From: Ovis canadensis
Lineage: Eukaryota; Chordata; Mammalia; Artiodactyla; Bovidae
Reading direction: 5' to 3'
Length of the DNA stretch: 64,000 nucleotides
Assembly: GCF_042477335.2 (NCBI RefSeq)
Contig: NC_091255.1
Location: forward strand, 22,546,501 to 22,610,500
Shown: positions 1 through 20,204 of the stretch, one piece after another
Position numbering within the stretch: the stretch's first letter is position 1
Layout of the letters: every line of letters starts with the position of its first letter
The notes under the pieces: generated by a model
Database searches by the model: none
What the model saw: only the letters and a program-made list of their open reading frames with translations
Told to the model about the DNA's origin: nothing
Position numbers and translations under genes: made by a program

Positions 1-238
1 ATTTTGTTGAAATCCATCCCTTTCCCTTCCATCTAAAAGATAGTCACCAGTCTGATACTGTACAGCTTTTAAAGTCAGGAGTGGAAAAGTAGTTTTAAGA
101 ACTTAGACTTGCAAAACAAAAAACAATGGCAAAACAAAACAAACAAAAACAATTTCTTGTGATTTAAATCTGAAAGATGACTTCAGTCTTTTTAGGTTAT
201 AAACATTCCCCTTAAGCATGGATCTTTAGACAAAACTA

Positions 239-9860
<9,622 letters not shown>

Positions 9861-9861
9861 T

Positions 9862-10078
9862 GGGACTTCCTTGGTGGCCCAGTGGCTAAGACTCCATACT
9901 CCTAATGCTTGGAGCCTGGGTTCAATTCCTGGTCAGGGAACTAGATACTCACATGTTGAAACTAAAGTTTCCACATGCCACAACTGAAGAAAATCCTACA
10001 TCTCCCTAAGAAGACTGAAGATCCCAAGTGCTGTAACTAAGACCTGGCACAGCCAAAGGAATAAATATATATTTTTTA
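9862..10078 (+). repeat. CHR-type tRNA-derived SINE
   Basis: GGGACTTCCTTGGTGGCCCA start, tRNA-like box GGTTCAATTCCTGG, A-rich tail. Confidence 0.85.
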
Positions 10079-10079
10079 A

Positions 10080-10685
10080 AAGCTAGTTATCTGAAGACTG
10101 GGTTTATTTGGGAAGAAATACTTATTTTACATTTGAATTTGGATTTCATTATGCTTGTCTATTACTGTTTATTCTTGGGGTGTGCGTATACTTATGTATG
10201 TGTGTGATAATACGTATCATACATACATATTATATATGATATTCAAACATCTGCTCAGAGATCAGGAGCCGAGAACTAGTCACTGATGTTTTAGTTTGAA
10301 TTCTAAAGCAGAGCCTCAAGTGAGGTTGATATGTGAGTGATTTACTCAGGAATGAAAACGAAAGGAGAATCTATACATATATGTGCTATGAAGCTGATTA
10401 TTGCAAGGGGTGAATGATTGCTGAATCTTTGGGATATTATGGAAAGCTTTATGGAATGCTCTCAGAAACCCTGTCCTGAGGAATGGAAGTGGAGAGCTTA
10501 TGTTTGCCAGCCTTTGGCCTCTACTGTCAAGTGTTTCCCCACTAAACATGAATTCTGCAGAGCTTCTGGGTTGAGCATACATCTGTGTGTGGCAGTTCCT
10601 GCAGGAGTGTGCCTTTGCATAGACAAAGAAGTCCTGAGGCAAAAGTGAGAAGTGTGAGCCAGTAGGGTCAGAAGTCTGACAATTT
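10080..10685. other. Unassigned intergenic DNA
   Basis: A TA/TG-rich patch near 10,190-10,245; otherwise nothing recognised. Confidence 0.5.
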
Positions 10686-10689
10686 AGCT

Positions 10690-11100
10690 TGTGTATGGAT
10701 GTGAGAGTGGGACTGTGAGGAAAGCTGAGCGCCAAAGAATTGATGCTTTTGAACTGTGGTGTTGGAGAGGACTCTTGAGAGTCCCTTGGACTGCAAGGAG
10801 ATCCAACCAGTCCATTCTGAAGGAGATCAGCCCTGGGATTTCTTTGGAGGGAATGATGCTGAAGCTGAAACTCCAATACTTTGGCCACCTCATGCAAAGA
10901 GTTGACTCATTGGAAAAGACTCTGATGCTGGGGGCAGGAGGAGAAGGGGACGACAGAGGATGAGATGGCTTGATGGCATCACTGACTTGATGGATGTGAA
11001 TCTGAGTGAACTCTGGGAGTTGGTGATGGACAGGGAGGCCTGGCGTGCTGCAATTCATGGGGTCGCAAAGAGTTGGACACGACTGAGCAACTGAACTGAA
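10690..11100 (+). mobile_element. BovB LINE 3' fragment
   Basis: About 0.4 kb: YGCESGTVRKAERQRIDAF region through the BovB tail GAGCAACTGAACTGAA. Severely 5'-truncated; not coding-competent. Confidence 0.9.
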
Positions 11101-11101
11101 C

Positions 11102-11285
11102 AAGTAGATGCAGCAGATAAGCTGATTGTGATCCCTGGGTTGGGAAGATCCCCTGGAGAAGGGCATGGCAACCCACTCTGGTGTTCTTTCCTGGAGGATC
11201 CCCATGGACAGAGGAGTCTGGCAGGCTATAGTCCATGTAGTCACAAAGAGTCAGGCATGACTGAGTGACGAAGCACAGCACATAG
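11102..11285 (+). repeat. Bov-tA SINE
   Basis: Directly follows a BovB tail; GATCCCTGGGTTGGGAAGAT through GGCATGACTGAGTGACGAA. Confidence 0.85.
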
Positions 11286-11929
11286 CAAGAATTGGGATAA
11301 GACTGAAGGGCCAAGAATATTTGAAGCAGTGCATAAAAGATGTCCAACACACTGGGCAAGAAGGAGATGAGGCCTGGTCTTCACCATAGTGAAGGTGGAG
11401 TGAAAGAAACCATGGAAAGAACCGAGGTTTGATGTGGCTCATGTTAGGTTGACACGGGGATGACCTACAATTCGTGTTATTCAAGACTGAACAACTCAAA
11501 TATTGTAAACCATACCAGTCTGTTGATTTCTGATGGAACATATCCTTGTGGATGGCAGTGTGGTTTCTCAAAGGAAATGAACATTCCTACTCCATGGTGA
11601 TTACCAACTGAAGGAAACATATCAAACTCTCAGGGAGGGCTTTGAAACCCCCTGGAATTGGCTTGTATTTACACAGTAACCTCCAAACTATCGTGCTCAC
11701 AGGTTGATAAAAGCCCTCCCTAGAAAATCTCACACATCCTCACCTGTCCTCACCCTAAATATTTTTATAAACCTGCAGTGACTGTGAGCCTTTAATGGGT
11801 GCTAAGTTCACAGACATTTCCTTTTATAAATTCTGCATAAAGTGATCTGGAGCCTTATTCTGGAATTTAGCTTTTTTTTAATTTAAAGATTTTCTTTTTA
11901 TGCAGAGCTTTTTTTTTTAAAGCATTTAA

Positions 11930-12384
11930 AAAAGTATTTCTTTTTAGTTTTGGCTGCACTGAGTCTTCACTGCTGCATTCAGGCTCTCTCTAGTTGTAGT
12001 GAGCAGGCGCTACGCTTTGTCATGGTACACAGGCTTCTCATTGCAGTGGCTTCTCTTATTGCAGAGCACAGGCTTTAGAGTGCAGGCTCAGTAATTGTGG
12101 CACATGGGCTTACTTGCTCTGAGGCATGTGGAATCTTCCCCGACTGGGGATTGAACTCATGTTCCCTGTATTGGCAGGCAGATTCTTTACAACTGGACCA
12201 CCAGGGAAATCCAAATGTGGACCATTTTTTAAAGTCTTTATTGAATTTGTTACAATATTGCTTCTGTTTATTTATGTATTTTTTGACTCAGAGGCATGTA
12301 GGATCATAGCTCCCCAACCAGGGATGGAATCTGCACCCTGCATTGGAAGGTGAAGTTTTAGCCACTGAACTACCAAGGAAGTCC
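11930..12384 (-). repeat. Two adjacent CHR-type SINEs
   Basis: Two reversed starts, CCACCAGGGAAATCC near 12,200 and CTACCAAGGAAGTCC near 12,370, mark two elements back to back, 11,930-12,213 and 12,216-12,384. Confidence 0.75.
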
Positions 12385-12944
12385 TTCACTTGTTTCATGT
12401 TTTGGAACCCTGTTAAAATTTCATTTTTGTCACCTCATTAGGGTCTGGATCATTCTAATGGAAGTAGGCTTTATTTTACCCCCTTTCCCCATTTCTAATT
12501 CACATCCTTACTTCCTTCAGAACATTGACCATAATGTGTAATTATCTTCTTTATTTACTTGTTTATTACCTGTTTCTTCCTCTAGAATGTAAGCTTTATG
12601 AAAGCGCAGATACCATCTGCCTGGTTCACTACTGTATCCTCATTGCTCGTGTAGCACCTGGGATATAACAGGCAACCCGCAATATCTGTTGACAGAATGA
12701 ATGGATTCACTATTTTATTCAGAGCCTCTATTTGCCATTTCTTGGTTAATGTGAAAATCAAATGTTCTATATACTGTAAAGTCCTATACACCTTAGGATT
12801 CAAATGAGGTGGATATTATTATTTCTCCCTTTTACAGCTACAGAAAGTTTAAGTGGTTTGAAAGAAAATTTAAATGGTTTGTCAGGGGCTATGAAGGCAG
12901 TAAATAAGTCAACATCAGACTACAAACAGCCTGGGCCAGTTGAA

Positions 12945-13126
12945 TCTTTTTTTTTTTTTTCATATTAACTTTATTTGTTGACATGGCTGTGCTGGGTTAG
13001 TTGTAACACATGGGATCTTCTGTCTTTGTTGTGATGTGAGGGATCTCATTCCCTTACCAGGACTGAACCCAGGCCCCCTGCATCGGGAGCACAGAGTCTT
13101 AGCCACTGGATAGCCGGGAATGTCCC
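12945..13126 (-). repeat. CHR-type SINE
   Basis: Poly(T) at 12,946, reversed start GGATAGCCGGGAATGTCCC. Confidence 0.8.
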
Positions 13127-13271
13127 AGGACCAGTTGAATTTTAACTCTGTGACTGTGAAAAACATAGATAAGATATTTTAAGTCGATTTTAACCTCCCA
13201 CATTTTGTAATGGGGAAAACAGGAGGTGAGGGGGCTGGTTTTTAATATTGAGATAAACTAGGAGAGGCCAG

Positions 13272-13557
13272 GCGGAGAAGGCAATGGCAACCCACTCCAG
13301 TACTCTTGCCTGGCAAATCCCATGGACAGAGGAGCCTGGTAGGCTGCAATCCGTGGGGTCGCTAGGAGTCAGACACAACTGAGCAACTTCACTTTCACTT
13401 TTCACTCTCATGCATTGGAGAAGGAAATGGCCACCCACTCCAGTGTTCTTGCCTGGAGAATCCCAGGGACGGGGGAGCCTGGTGGGCTGCCGTCTATGGG
13501 GTCGCACAGAGTGGGACACGACTGAAGCAACTTAGCAGCAGCAGCAGCAAGAGAGAC
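13272..13557 (+). repeat. BovA dimeric SINE
   Basis: Two GAGAAGG-AATGGC-ACCCACTCCAGT units linked by CACTTTCACTTTTCACT, ending in (AGC)n. Confidence 0.88.
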
Positions 13558-13634
13558 CAGGAAGGAGAATTAGCCTTGGGTTCTGTTCTAGAGTCTTAAA
13601 AAATTAGGACTAAGAGTCATCAGCTCATCAATTT

Positions 13635-13865
13635 GATAATAATAATGATCATTTAGTTAACATTTATTGGATGTGTCTCATGTGTCAGGCACTATTCAGT
13701 GCACTTTATGTAAACTCACTGCTTTTATCCTTGCAGCTCTATAAAGTATAAACTGTTATATAGTGGAGGAAACTGAAGTACAGAAAGGTTAGGACGTATG
13801 CTAAAGGTCACACAGTTGCATGGTGGGCCTAGGTTTGAAATTCCAAGTTGGATCTCCTAACCACT
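13635..13865 (+). repeat. MIR-type SINE relic
   Basis: CATTTATTGGATGTGTCTCA, GAGGAAACTGAAGTACAGAA and AAAGGTCACACAGTTGCATG are typical of MIR. Confidence 0.7.
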
Positions 13866-14995
13866 ATGCCATAATGTATAGGACTTAAAGTTTGATGTGG
13901 AAATATACTTAAAGCCCGGACTCTTGTCTGTTTGATGACTTTGAGCAAATTAATTTCTTCAGACTTCAGTGTCCTTATATGTAAAGTGGTAGTGATAATA
14001 AGCATAATCACAAGGTTGTTGTAGGATAAATTAGATGATACTTGTGGGGTGTATAACACAGTCCTTGTTGAATAGCAAGTGCCCAACAAATGTCACCTAT
14101 TCCCCATTGCCTCATCTTCTTCTTTATCATCCCTCACCAAACAAATCAGGTACTGTGGGTGCTTTTAATGATGATTTATTAAAAGAAACAAGTATTTTCT
14201 CTTCCCATCCGCATCATTTGTCCATTCCATCCATAGGTCCCTGTCTTCATCTGTCTTCCTGGGCAAGGACCTTCGAGTAGTCACATCTTTGAAAATAGGA
14301 ACTCTAGGAAGGAATGAACAATTACTAGAGAAAGGGGGCCCTTAGGGTAAGTCTTCATCTTGTGAAATGTACAAAACAATTATGCGTGAGACCTGCTGTT
14401 TGGGGACCTGGATCCACAGAATACAATTGAGAGACAAGATTTTCCAGTTCTGGGACTTAAGAACCTGCCAGGAACCAACAAGGCCATAAATGCCCTAGGC
14501 ATTGTGGGTAGATAAGACAAACAATACATTCTGAACACAAGCAGAGTATCTTAAAAGTATGTGTTGATTCTGTTGTGTTTAACACAATTTGTAATCAAAA
14601 CTAAATCCTGGTAGCTTTTCTATTTTGCATTGTTTCCAGTCGATAGCTACTGACAGTAAAGGATTTATCACGTGAAGCCTGTGAAATATTTTTATAGGAA
14701 AGGGGCCCTTATCATTTACTATGGCAATGTCATCCAAGGCTTAAAATAAGCATACTCCTTGGTCATCAATTGTATACCTTAGAATTTATTCCAAATAAAT
14801 TAATAACAGTGTGTACACCAATCAGTATTCACTATAGCCATTTTAATGATATTAAAAATAAGAAATGTGTTTAATGTGTCTTATGGAGCTTGCTAAGTAT
14901 ATGAGCATACATGGTAGACACATATGAGCACACATGAAGGGCGTTAGAGATGATGGAATAGAAACATCAGTGTTGATATTAAAAGTTGTTTACTA
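13866..14995. other. Unassigned DNA left of WFDC21 exon 2
   Basis: AT-rich, no recognised exon or young repeat. The WFDC21 3' UTR exon could lie here, but I could not place it. Confidence 0.45.
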
Positions 14996-14999
14996 GCTA

Positions 15000-15126
15000 T
15001 TTCTTCTTTTTTTAAAATGGCTGTATGTACCACATGTGGGATCTTAATTCCCCAACCAGGGATCGAACCTGTGTCCTCTGCATTGGAACCATGGAATCTT
15101 AACCACTGGACTGTCAGGGAATTCTC
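15000..15126 (-). repeat. CHR-type SINE
   Basis: Reversed element: GGGATCTTAATTCCCCAACC to GACTGTCAGGGAATTC. Just left of WFDC21 exon 2. Confidence 0.8.
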
Positions 15127-15539
15127 CGACTAGCTATCTCTAAGTGATGTAATCAAGAAATCAAAATAGGTACGTGATTATGTTGTTTTCACATAGATAT
15201 TATACACGTGTGTCGTGTTTAAAATATGCACTGAAGTGTTAAGCAAACATCATTTGCGGGTGGGTGATTTTTATCTTTTTTTTTTTCCTCTTAAATGAAT
15301 AGTCTGATTTTTCTCTAGGATATATCAGGTAATGAAATTATTTTAAATGAAATTATTTGGAAACCACCATCTTGGGATAGGTGCTTTTTTTCCTTGGGAA
15401 GGGTGAGTGAAGAGGGAGAAGTCATAAGCGATAGGCTTCTGTCTCATCTACTTCTGGGAAGTTCCGCTAGGGCCAAGAGTACTGCCTGCCTGGCTCCAAC
15501 ATGGAATGAGGAAGCAGGGAAGGACCTGACGTTTTTACC

Positions 15540-15634
15540 TTAGTTCGAAACACAGACGTGGCCACAGCCATTGCTGACACAGCGCTCTTCTGGACCACAG
15601 TCCCAGTCGCCATTGCAGAGGTCAACACAGGTGC
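15540..15634 (-). CDS. WFDC21: WFDC21 exon 2 (six-cysteine WAP module, stop)
   Basis: Acceptor TTCTAATGCAG, then 30 codons and TAA (15540-15542). Cysteines match WAP positions 2, 3, 4, 5, 7 and 8. Same entry phase as all the WAP exons at 36-62 kb. Confidence 0.87.
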
Positions 15635-18600
15635 CTGCATTAGAACAGACCAGCTGAAAAGTGCCATACTCTAGACACAGGTGTTAGGGAGGCCAGCCCA
15701 TGATTAAGGAGCCAATTCCATCTTCAAGTTCAATACATAATATAATTTATAAATGATTAATCACAGCATAGTACTCATTAACATCTTATGTATTTCAGTG
15801 AAAAGCAAGGCATCACACAATCTCAACAAAGCAAGTTCTACTTTAAAGAACAGAATAATTAATTACTCCTGGCATATACCCAGAGGAAAAGTGAAAAAAA
15901 GTGAAGTCTCTCAGTTGTGTCTGACTCTTTGTGACCTCATGGCCTGTAGCCTACCAGGCTCCTCTGTCCATGGGATTTTCCAGGCAAGGGCACTGGAGTG
16001 GGTGGGTGGCCATTTCCTTCTCCAACCCAGAGAAAACCGTGATTCAAAAAGATACATGCACCCCAGTGTTCATTGCCACACTGTTTACCATAGCCAGGAC
16101 ATGGAAGCCATCTCACTGTCCATCAACAGAGGAATGGGTAAAAAAGCTATGGCACGCATATACAATGGAATACTACTCAGCAATAAAACAGAATAAAAAC
16201 GCCATTTGCAGCAACATGGATGGACTGAGATTGTCATACTGAATGAAGTAAGTCAGACACAGCAAGACAAATACCATATGACATCGCTTATATGTGGAAC
16301 CTAAAAAACAAGGGTACCAATGAACTCATTTACAAAACAGAAGTATAGTCGTGGATGTAGACAACAAACTTATGGTTACCAGAGGATAACGGGGGAAGGG
16401 ACAAATTGGGAGATTGGGATTCACATATACACACTGCTGTGTACAAAACAGATAATAAGAACCTGCCCTATAGCACGGGGAACTCTACTCAATACTCTGT
16501 AATGGCCTATATGGGAAAAGAATCTAAAAAAACAGAGTGAATATATGTACGTGCATAATTAATTCACTTTGTTGTACACTTGAAATTAACACAACATTGT
16601 AAATCAACTACACTCAAAAATTTTTTTGAAAAGGAGGATAATTGCATCTGTGGAGGGGAAGTGCAGAGAAGCCCACTTCAGTGCCCTCTCTTCTCTCTGC
16701 AAGGAAAGGGGCAGAGATGGGAAGACTTACACTTAGCTGAATGTCATCAAGGGTGCCCTGTAGTCACTCTGGGCAATGAATCTGACTGGCCCCTTTTTAC
16801 AGGCATGGCAGCTGGGGTGCACTGAGGTGACTTTCCCACTAGTCAGTACAGAAGTCGGATCCAGCCCAGACTCTCTGGCCCCTAGACCAACCTCCCTCTG
16901 CCATCCCAGAGGGTGAAACTGACCCTGGCATGAAAAGTCCATCTCCAGATTTCAAGGAGTCACTCCTGACCCAAGTGGAGGCTCCCCACACTCCCAGAGC
17001 CTCAAGGTTAGTCTTTGAGGACCAATGAAATAGGTCCAGGGAGCTGGTTAAGACCCTGCAAGCGTTTCTAACAAAATGTGTGCAGAGCTGTGGATGAATA
17101 TGTGCTGTGCTTGGGTGGGTGACTCAGCTGTGATCAGGAGATTCTCTACCTGATTCTCTCTCTGAACCTCTCTGGGCCTTTGTTTTCTCAAAGGTAAAAT
17201 GAAGTCAGATCCAGGAGGGCTGGATGAAGTTCACTCTCCAGTGTCAGCTCCAGTCAATGGAGGTGACTGTTCTGATGCTGTGTGGAGAAGGCTGGATTGC
17301 CTTGTCAAGGCTCAAAGAGAAAGAGTGCTATAACTGATAAGCAATGTCTGATGATGTAATACGGGAGCGGGGTGGGATGTCTACTATGTACTTGCTGACC
17401 TCAGAGAAGATCAATACAGTCCCTCCATGCTTTTATTAGCTGTTTTGATTTATGGTGAGAGAATGTGAGAATTCTTGTCTCCACTCATAGCAGTTTGGTC
17501 ACTCATTAATACCTGTTGATTTCTTACTATGTACAAAGCACAGAGGTTAAGTTATACAGGAAGTATGGATATGTGGATTGAATTGGTCTGTTTAGTCGCT
17601 AAGTCATGTCTAACTCTTTGCAACCTCACAGACTATAGCCTGCTAGGCTCCTCTGTCCATGGGGATTTCCCAGGCAGGAATACGGGTGTGGGTTGCCATT
17701 TCCTTCTCCAGGGGATCTTCCCAACCCAGGGATCGAATACAAGTCTCCTGTGTTGGCAGGCAGATTTACCACTAAGCCAGCTGCGAAGCCCATGGAGATG
17801 TAAGACTAGGTTATTACTTTCCAACAGCTTAGAGCCTCACAGTGGTGATAAAGTTTATGTTTAAAGTACTAAAAGCAAAGCAGTATTTGGCACATGTCCT
17901 GAGAGAGGTTTATCCAAAGGACTAAAGGGGCTTGCAAAAGAGAGGACATCACTTCCAATGAATCAGGAAGGGTAAGTCTTGAAGTATGGGAATCTTTTAA
18001 AGGCAGAATTGAGAGGGAGGGTGGAGAAGAGAAAAGAATTACTAGGAAAACTTCACAAGAGGAGAATGCAACAGGGCGGGACTAGAGAAAAGTGCATGAG
18101 GCACCCAGGACACAGCATTTAAAGAGGCCTTTGAACAACTCTGAGAGTGAGCGCCTCCTTCAATTGTGCACCCTAGGTGCCTCATCTCCTCACTCTTCAC
18201 CCTGAAATACCAGGAATACAGGAAGAGTAGCAAACGGAAGGCTGGATAAGTACTAGGGAATAGTTGGAAGTCAAGGCAGACAGGTTTGCAGCACCTCCCT
18301 TCCCCACATTCAGTGATGTCTGACTCTTTGCAACCCCATGGACTGCAGCCTGCCAGGCTCCTCTATTCATGGGATTCTCCAGGCAAGAATACTGGAGTGC
18401 GCTGTCATTTCCTTCTTCAGGGGATCTTCCCAACCCAGGGATCGAACCCAGGTCTCCTGAATTGTAGGCAGATTCTTTACTGTCTGAGCTTCTAGACAAG
18501 CCCACAGCAGGCAGAGGACAAAGTTACAGAGGGACCTAGGACTGAGATTTCATTTGGTAGGTCAAGAGAGAGATGTGATGGTGTGAGAGCATAGCATGGA

Positions 18601-20043
18601 CCGGGATTCACCAAGCAGGCAACCTTCAGAAGAAAGAGAGGGGCAAGGAGAGCTGTCAGGAAGCCACCGCACTGGGCCGGGCGTGGAGTAATCAGGGCTG
18701 AAAAGGCAGTGTGACAATGAGGGTTGGAAAGGAAGGAACACGTGTAAGAACCAGTTGCAAAGAAGGACTGGTATTTGGCAACCAATGTAAGGGAAGGAGA
18801 ACAAAGAAGAGAGGGGCAAGAGTTTCCAATGACACTTAGGGAGAGGAAGATACAGTGAAGATAATCTAAGAGAGAAAAAAGCTGGAGAACTGACGGACTG
18901 GCAAGCAAAAAGATGCTGCAGAGCTTAAAGACTTTTAACCTTTAACTGGTTCCTCAAGACAGTTGTGAGGTTTGTTAAGAAGATCTGGGAGAGGGACTTC
19001 CCTTTTGGTCCAGTGGCCAAGACAGTATAATCCCATTGCAGGGAGCCTGGGTCCAATCCCTGGTCAGGGAACTAGATCTAACATGGTGCAACTAAAGATG
19101 CTGCGTGTTGCAACGAAGATGGAAGATCTTGTGTGCGGCAGCTAAGACCTGGCACAGCCAAGTAAATAAGTAAACGTGTGCGCTAAGTCATGTCAGTCAT
19201 GTCTGACTCTTTGTGACCGTATGTAGCCCACCAGGCTCCTCTGTCTGTGGGATTCTCCAGGGAAGAATACTGGAGTGGGTTGCTGTGCCCTCCTCCAGGG
19301 GATCTTCCCAACCCAGGGATCGAACCTGAGTCTCTTACGTTTTCTGCATTGGCAGGCAGGTTCTTTACCTCTAGCGCCACCTGGGAAGCCCAAATAAGTA
19401 AATTTTAAAAAAAAAAAATTAAGAAAAAAAAAGGGGAAGAAGGAGAAAATCTGGGAGAGTGGTAGAGGCAGCAATAGAGACTACAGTCAGCCTTCAGGGG
19501 ATTAAGGGATGAGTTATGGGGAAGAAAAGGCAGAGAATGAAGATTACTCCTTTGAGAATGTTGGCAGTAAAAGGGAAAGATGAATCATGTTTCACGTATT
19601 TAAGAAAATATTTTCTGTAAGCAATCCAACTTATTTGTAGCAAGAGACAACAAACTGGTGGAGAGAGAGAGGCTGGGGAAATGGCCGGAGGCCAATGAGA
19701 GGGCAAAAGGCTTCACTTTTGGAGAGTCCAGATGGAGGGATGATCAGAGGAAAGGAGAGGAGAAAGTAAAAGCAGAAGCACAGAGACCCTGCAGTCAAGG
19801 TGGGCCCCTGCAGTGACTGCTTGCCTGGAATACCTTCCCCTCTCTCTTTTCTTCCCCTCCTTCCCCTGCACCCACTGGCCCCCATTGGTTTACATTCTGG
19901 CTCCTTCGTTGCAAAAAGGATAGGGCTGCCTTCTGCATGGACTCACCAAAAACTCTAAACGGTCTCACCGCAGCCTGAAGCTCCTGCACCACTGAGCTGA
20001 GGGTGACTAGGGTCACAAGCAGGAGGAAGCCTCCCAACTTCAT
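15540..20043 (-). CDS. WFDC21: WFDC21 / WDNM1-like secreted small WAP-type protein (two coding exons)
   Basis: Exon 1 (19947-20043) and exon 2 (15540-15634 including the stop) join at phase 1 to give 63 residues. Residues 1-24 or so are a signal peptide ([17 protein letters not shown] and on). The mature part has six cysteines in the pattern CxxxC-x5-C-x5-C-x4-C-x3-C, within [19 protein letters not shown] and NGCGHVC. As I recall it, mouse WDNM1-like (Wfdc21) has the same length, signal sequence and cysteine pattern, and is reported as a secreted adipokine affecting MMP-2 activity. The human counterpart WFDC21P (lnc-DC) is non-coding and also lies beside HEATR6, so synteny agrees. Canonical WAP cysteines 1 and 6, normally paired, are absent. 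No defect is seen. Right after the stop is AAG|GTAAAA, so a 3' UTR exon probably follows farther left; I could not place it. Confidence 0.88.
15860..16620 (+). mobile_element. L1 3' end with nested Bov-tA SINE
   Basis: Artiodactyl L1 3' region (GTTCATTGCCACACTGTTTA, CAATGGAATACTACTCAGC, CACAACATTGTAAATCAAC). A minus-strand Bov-tA at about 15,890-16,025 splits it, flanked by ACCCAGAGGAAAA (15,877) and ACCCAGAGAAAAC (16,026), an imperfect target duplication. Lies 0.25 kb right of WFDC21 exon 2, inside its intron. Confidence 0.82.
16621..17587. other. WFDC21 intron, unassigned
   Basis: Non-repetitive looking, moderately GC-rich. Short open frames lack family resemblance. Confidence 0.5.
17588..17792 (-). 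repeat. Bov-tA SINE
   Basis: TTAGTCGCTAAGTCATGTC to CAGCTGCGAAGCCC; in the WFDC21 intron. Confidence 0.85.
18303..18503 (-). repeat. Bov-tA SINE
   Basis: TCAGTGATGTCTGACTCTTT to TTCTAGACAAGCCC; in the WFDC21 intron. Confidence 0.85.
18995..19393. repeat. CHR-type SINE (+) followed by Bov-tA SINE (-)
   Basis: CHR 18,995-19,168 starts GGGACTTCCCTTTTGGTCCA; Bov-tA 19,172-19,393 ends CACCTGGGAAGCCC. In the WFDC21 intron. Confidence 0.83.
19947..20043 (-). CDS. WFDC21: WFDC21 exon 1 (signal peptide)
   Basis: 32 codons plus one base: start codon 20041-20043, hydrophobic core [10 protein letters not shown], end RPFRVF before donor G|GTGAGT (19941-19946). An in-frame ATG 12 codons upstream would precede the signal peptide and is unlikely to be used. 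Confidence 0.87.
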
Positions 20044-20110
20044 GCTGCTGCCGGAGGTCTTCGGATAAAAATGCAACAAGGCTCAGAAGAGCAGAAATTT
20101 ATTCTCTTTC
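20044..20110 (-). promoter_or_regulatory. WFDC21: WFDC21 core promoter and short 5' UTR
   Basis: On the minus strand an AATAAATT box (20096-20103) lies about 55 bp before the start codon. If it acts as a TATA-like box, transcription would start near 20,070 with a 5' UTR of about 30 nt. Local CpG density is low, fitting a tissue-restricted gene. Inferred from position only. Confidence 0.4.
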
Positions 20111-20183
20111 ACGCTCTGAGCTGGAATGAGAGGCTGGGGGTGGGACTAGAAACTGCGGGAGTCTAAGCCCTGCCCAGAAGCTG

Positions 20184-20201
20184 ACATTTCCTGAGAAATG
20201 T
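20184..20201. promoter_or_regulatory. Perfect inverted repeat with STAT-like core upstream of WFDC21
   Basis: ACATTTCCTGAGAAATGT: 7-bp perfect arms around CTGA, containing TTC-N4-GAA. It lies about 140 bp upstream of the start codon, close to the inferred promoter. TTC-N4-GAA is a STAT6-type spacing; STAT3/5 prefer N3. Binding is inference. Confidence 0.35.
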
Positions 20202-20204
20202 GAC

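Noticed and set aside
9862-10078. tRNA gene suggested by B-box-like GGTTCAATTCC
   Set aside because: It is the tRNA-derived head of a CHR-type SINE; the same motif recurs in the other SINEs.
16580-16942. Short frames between the L1 tail and a SINE
   Set aside because: No recognisable domain; they lie in the WFDC21 intron.
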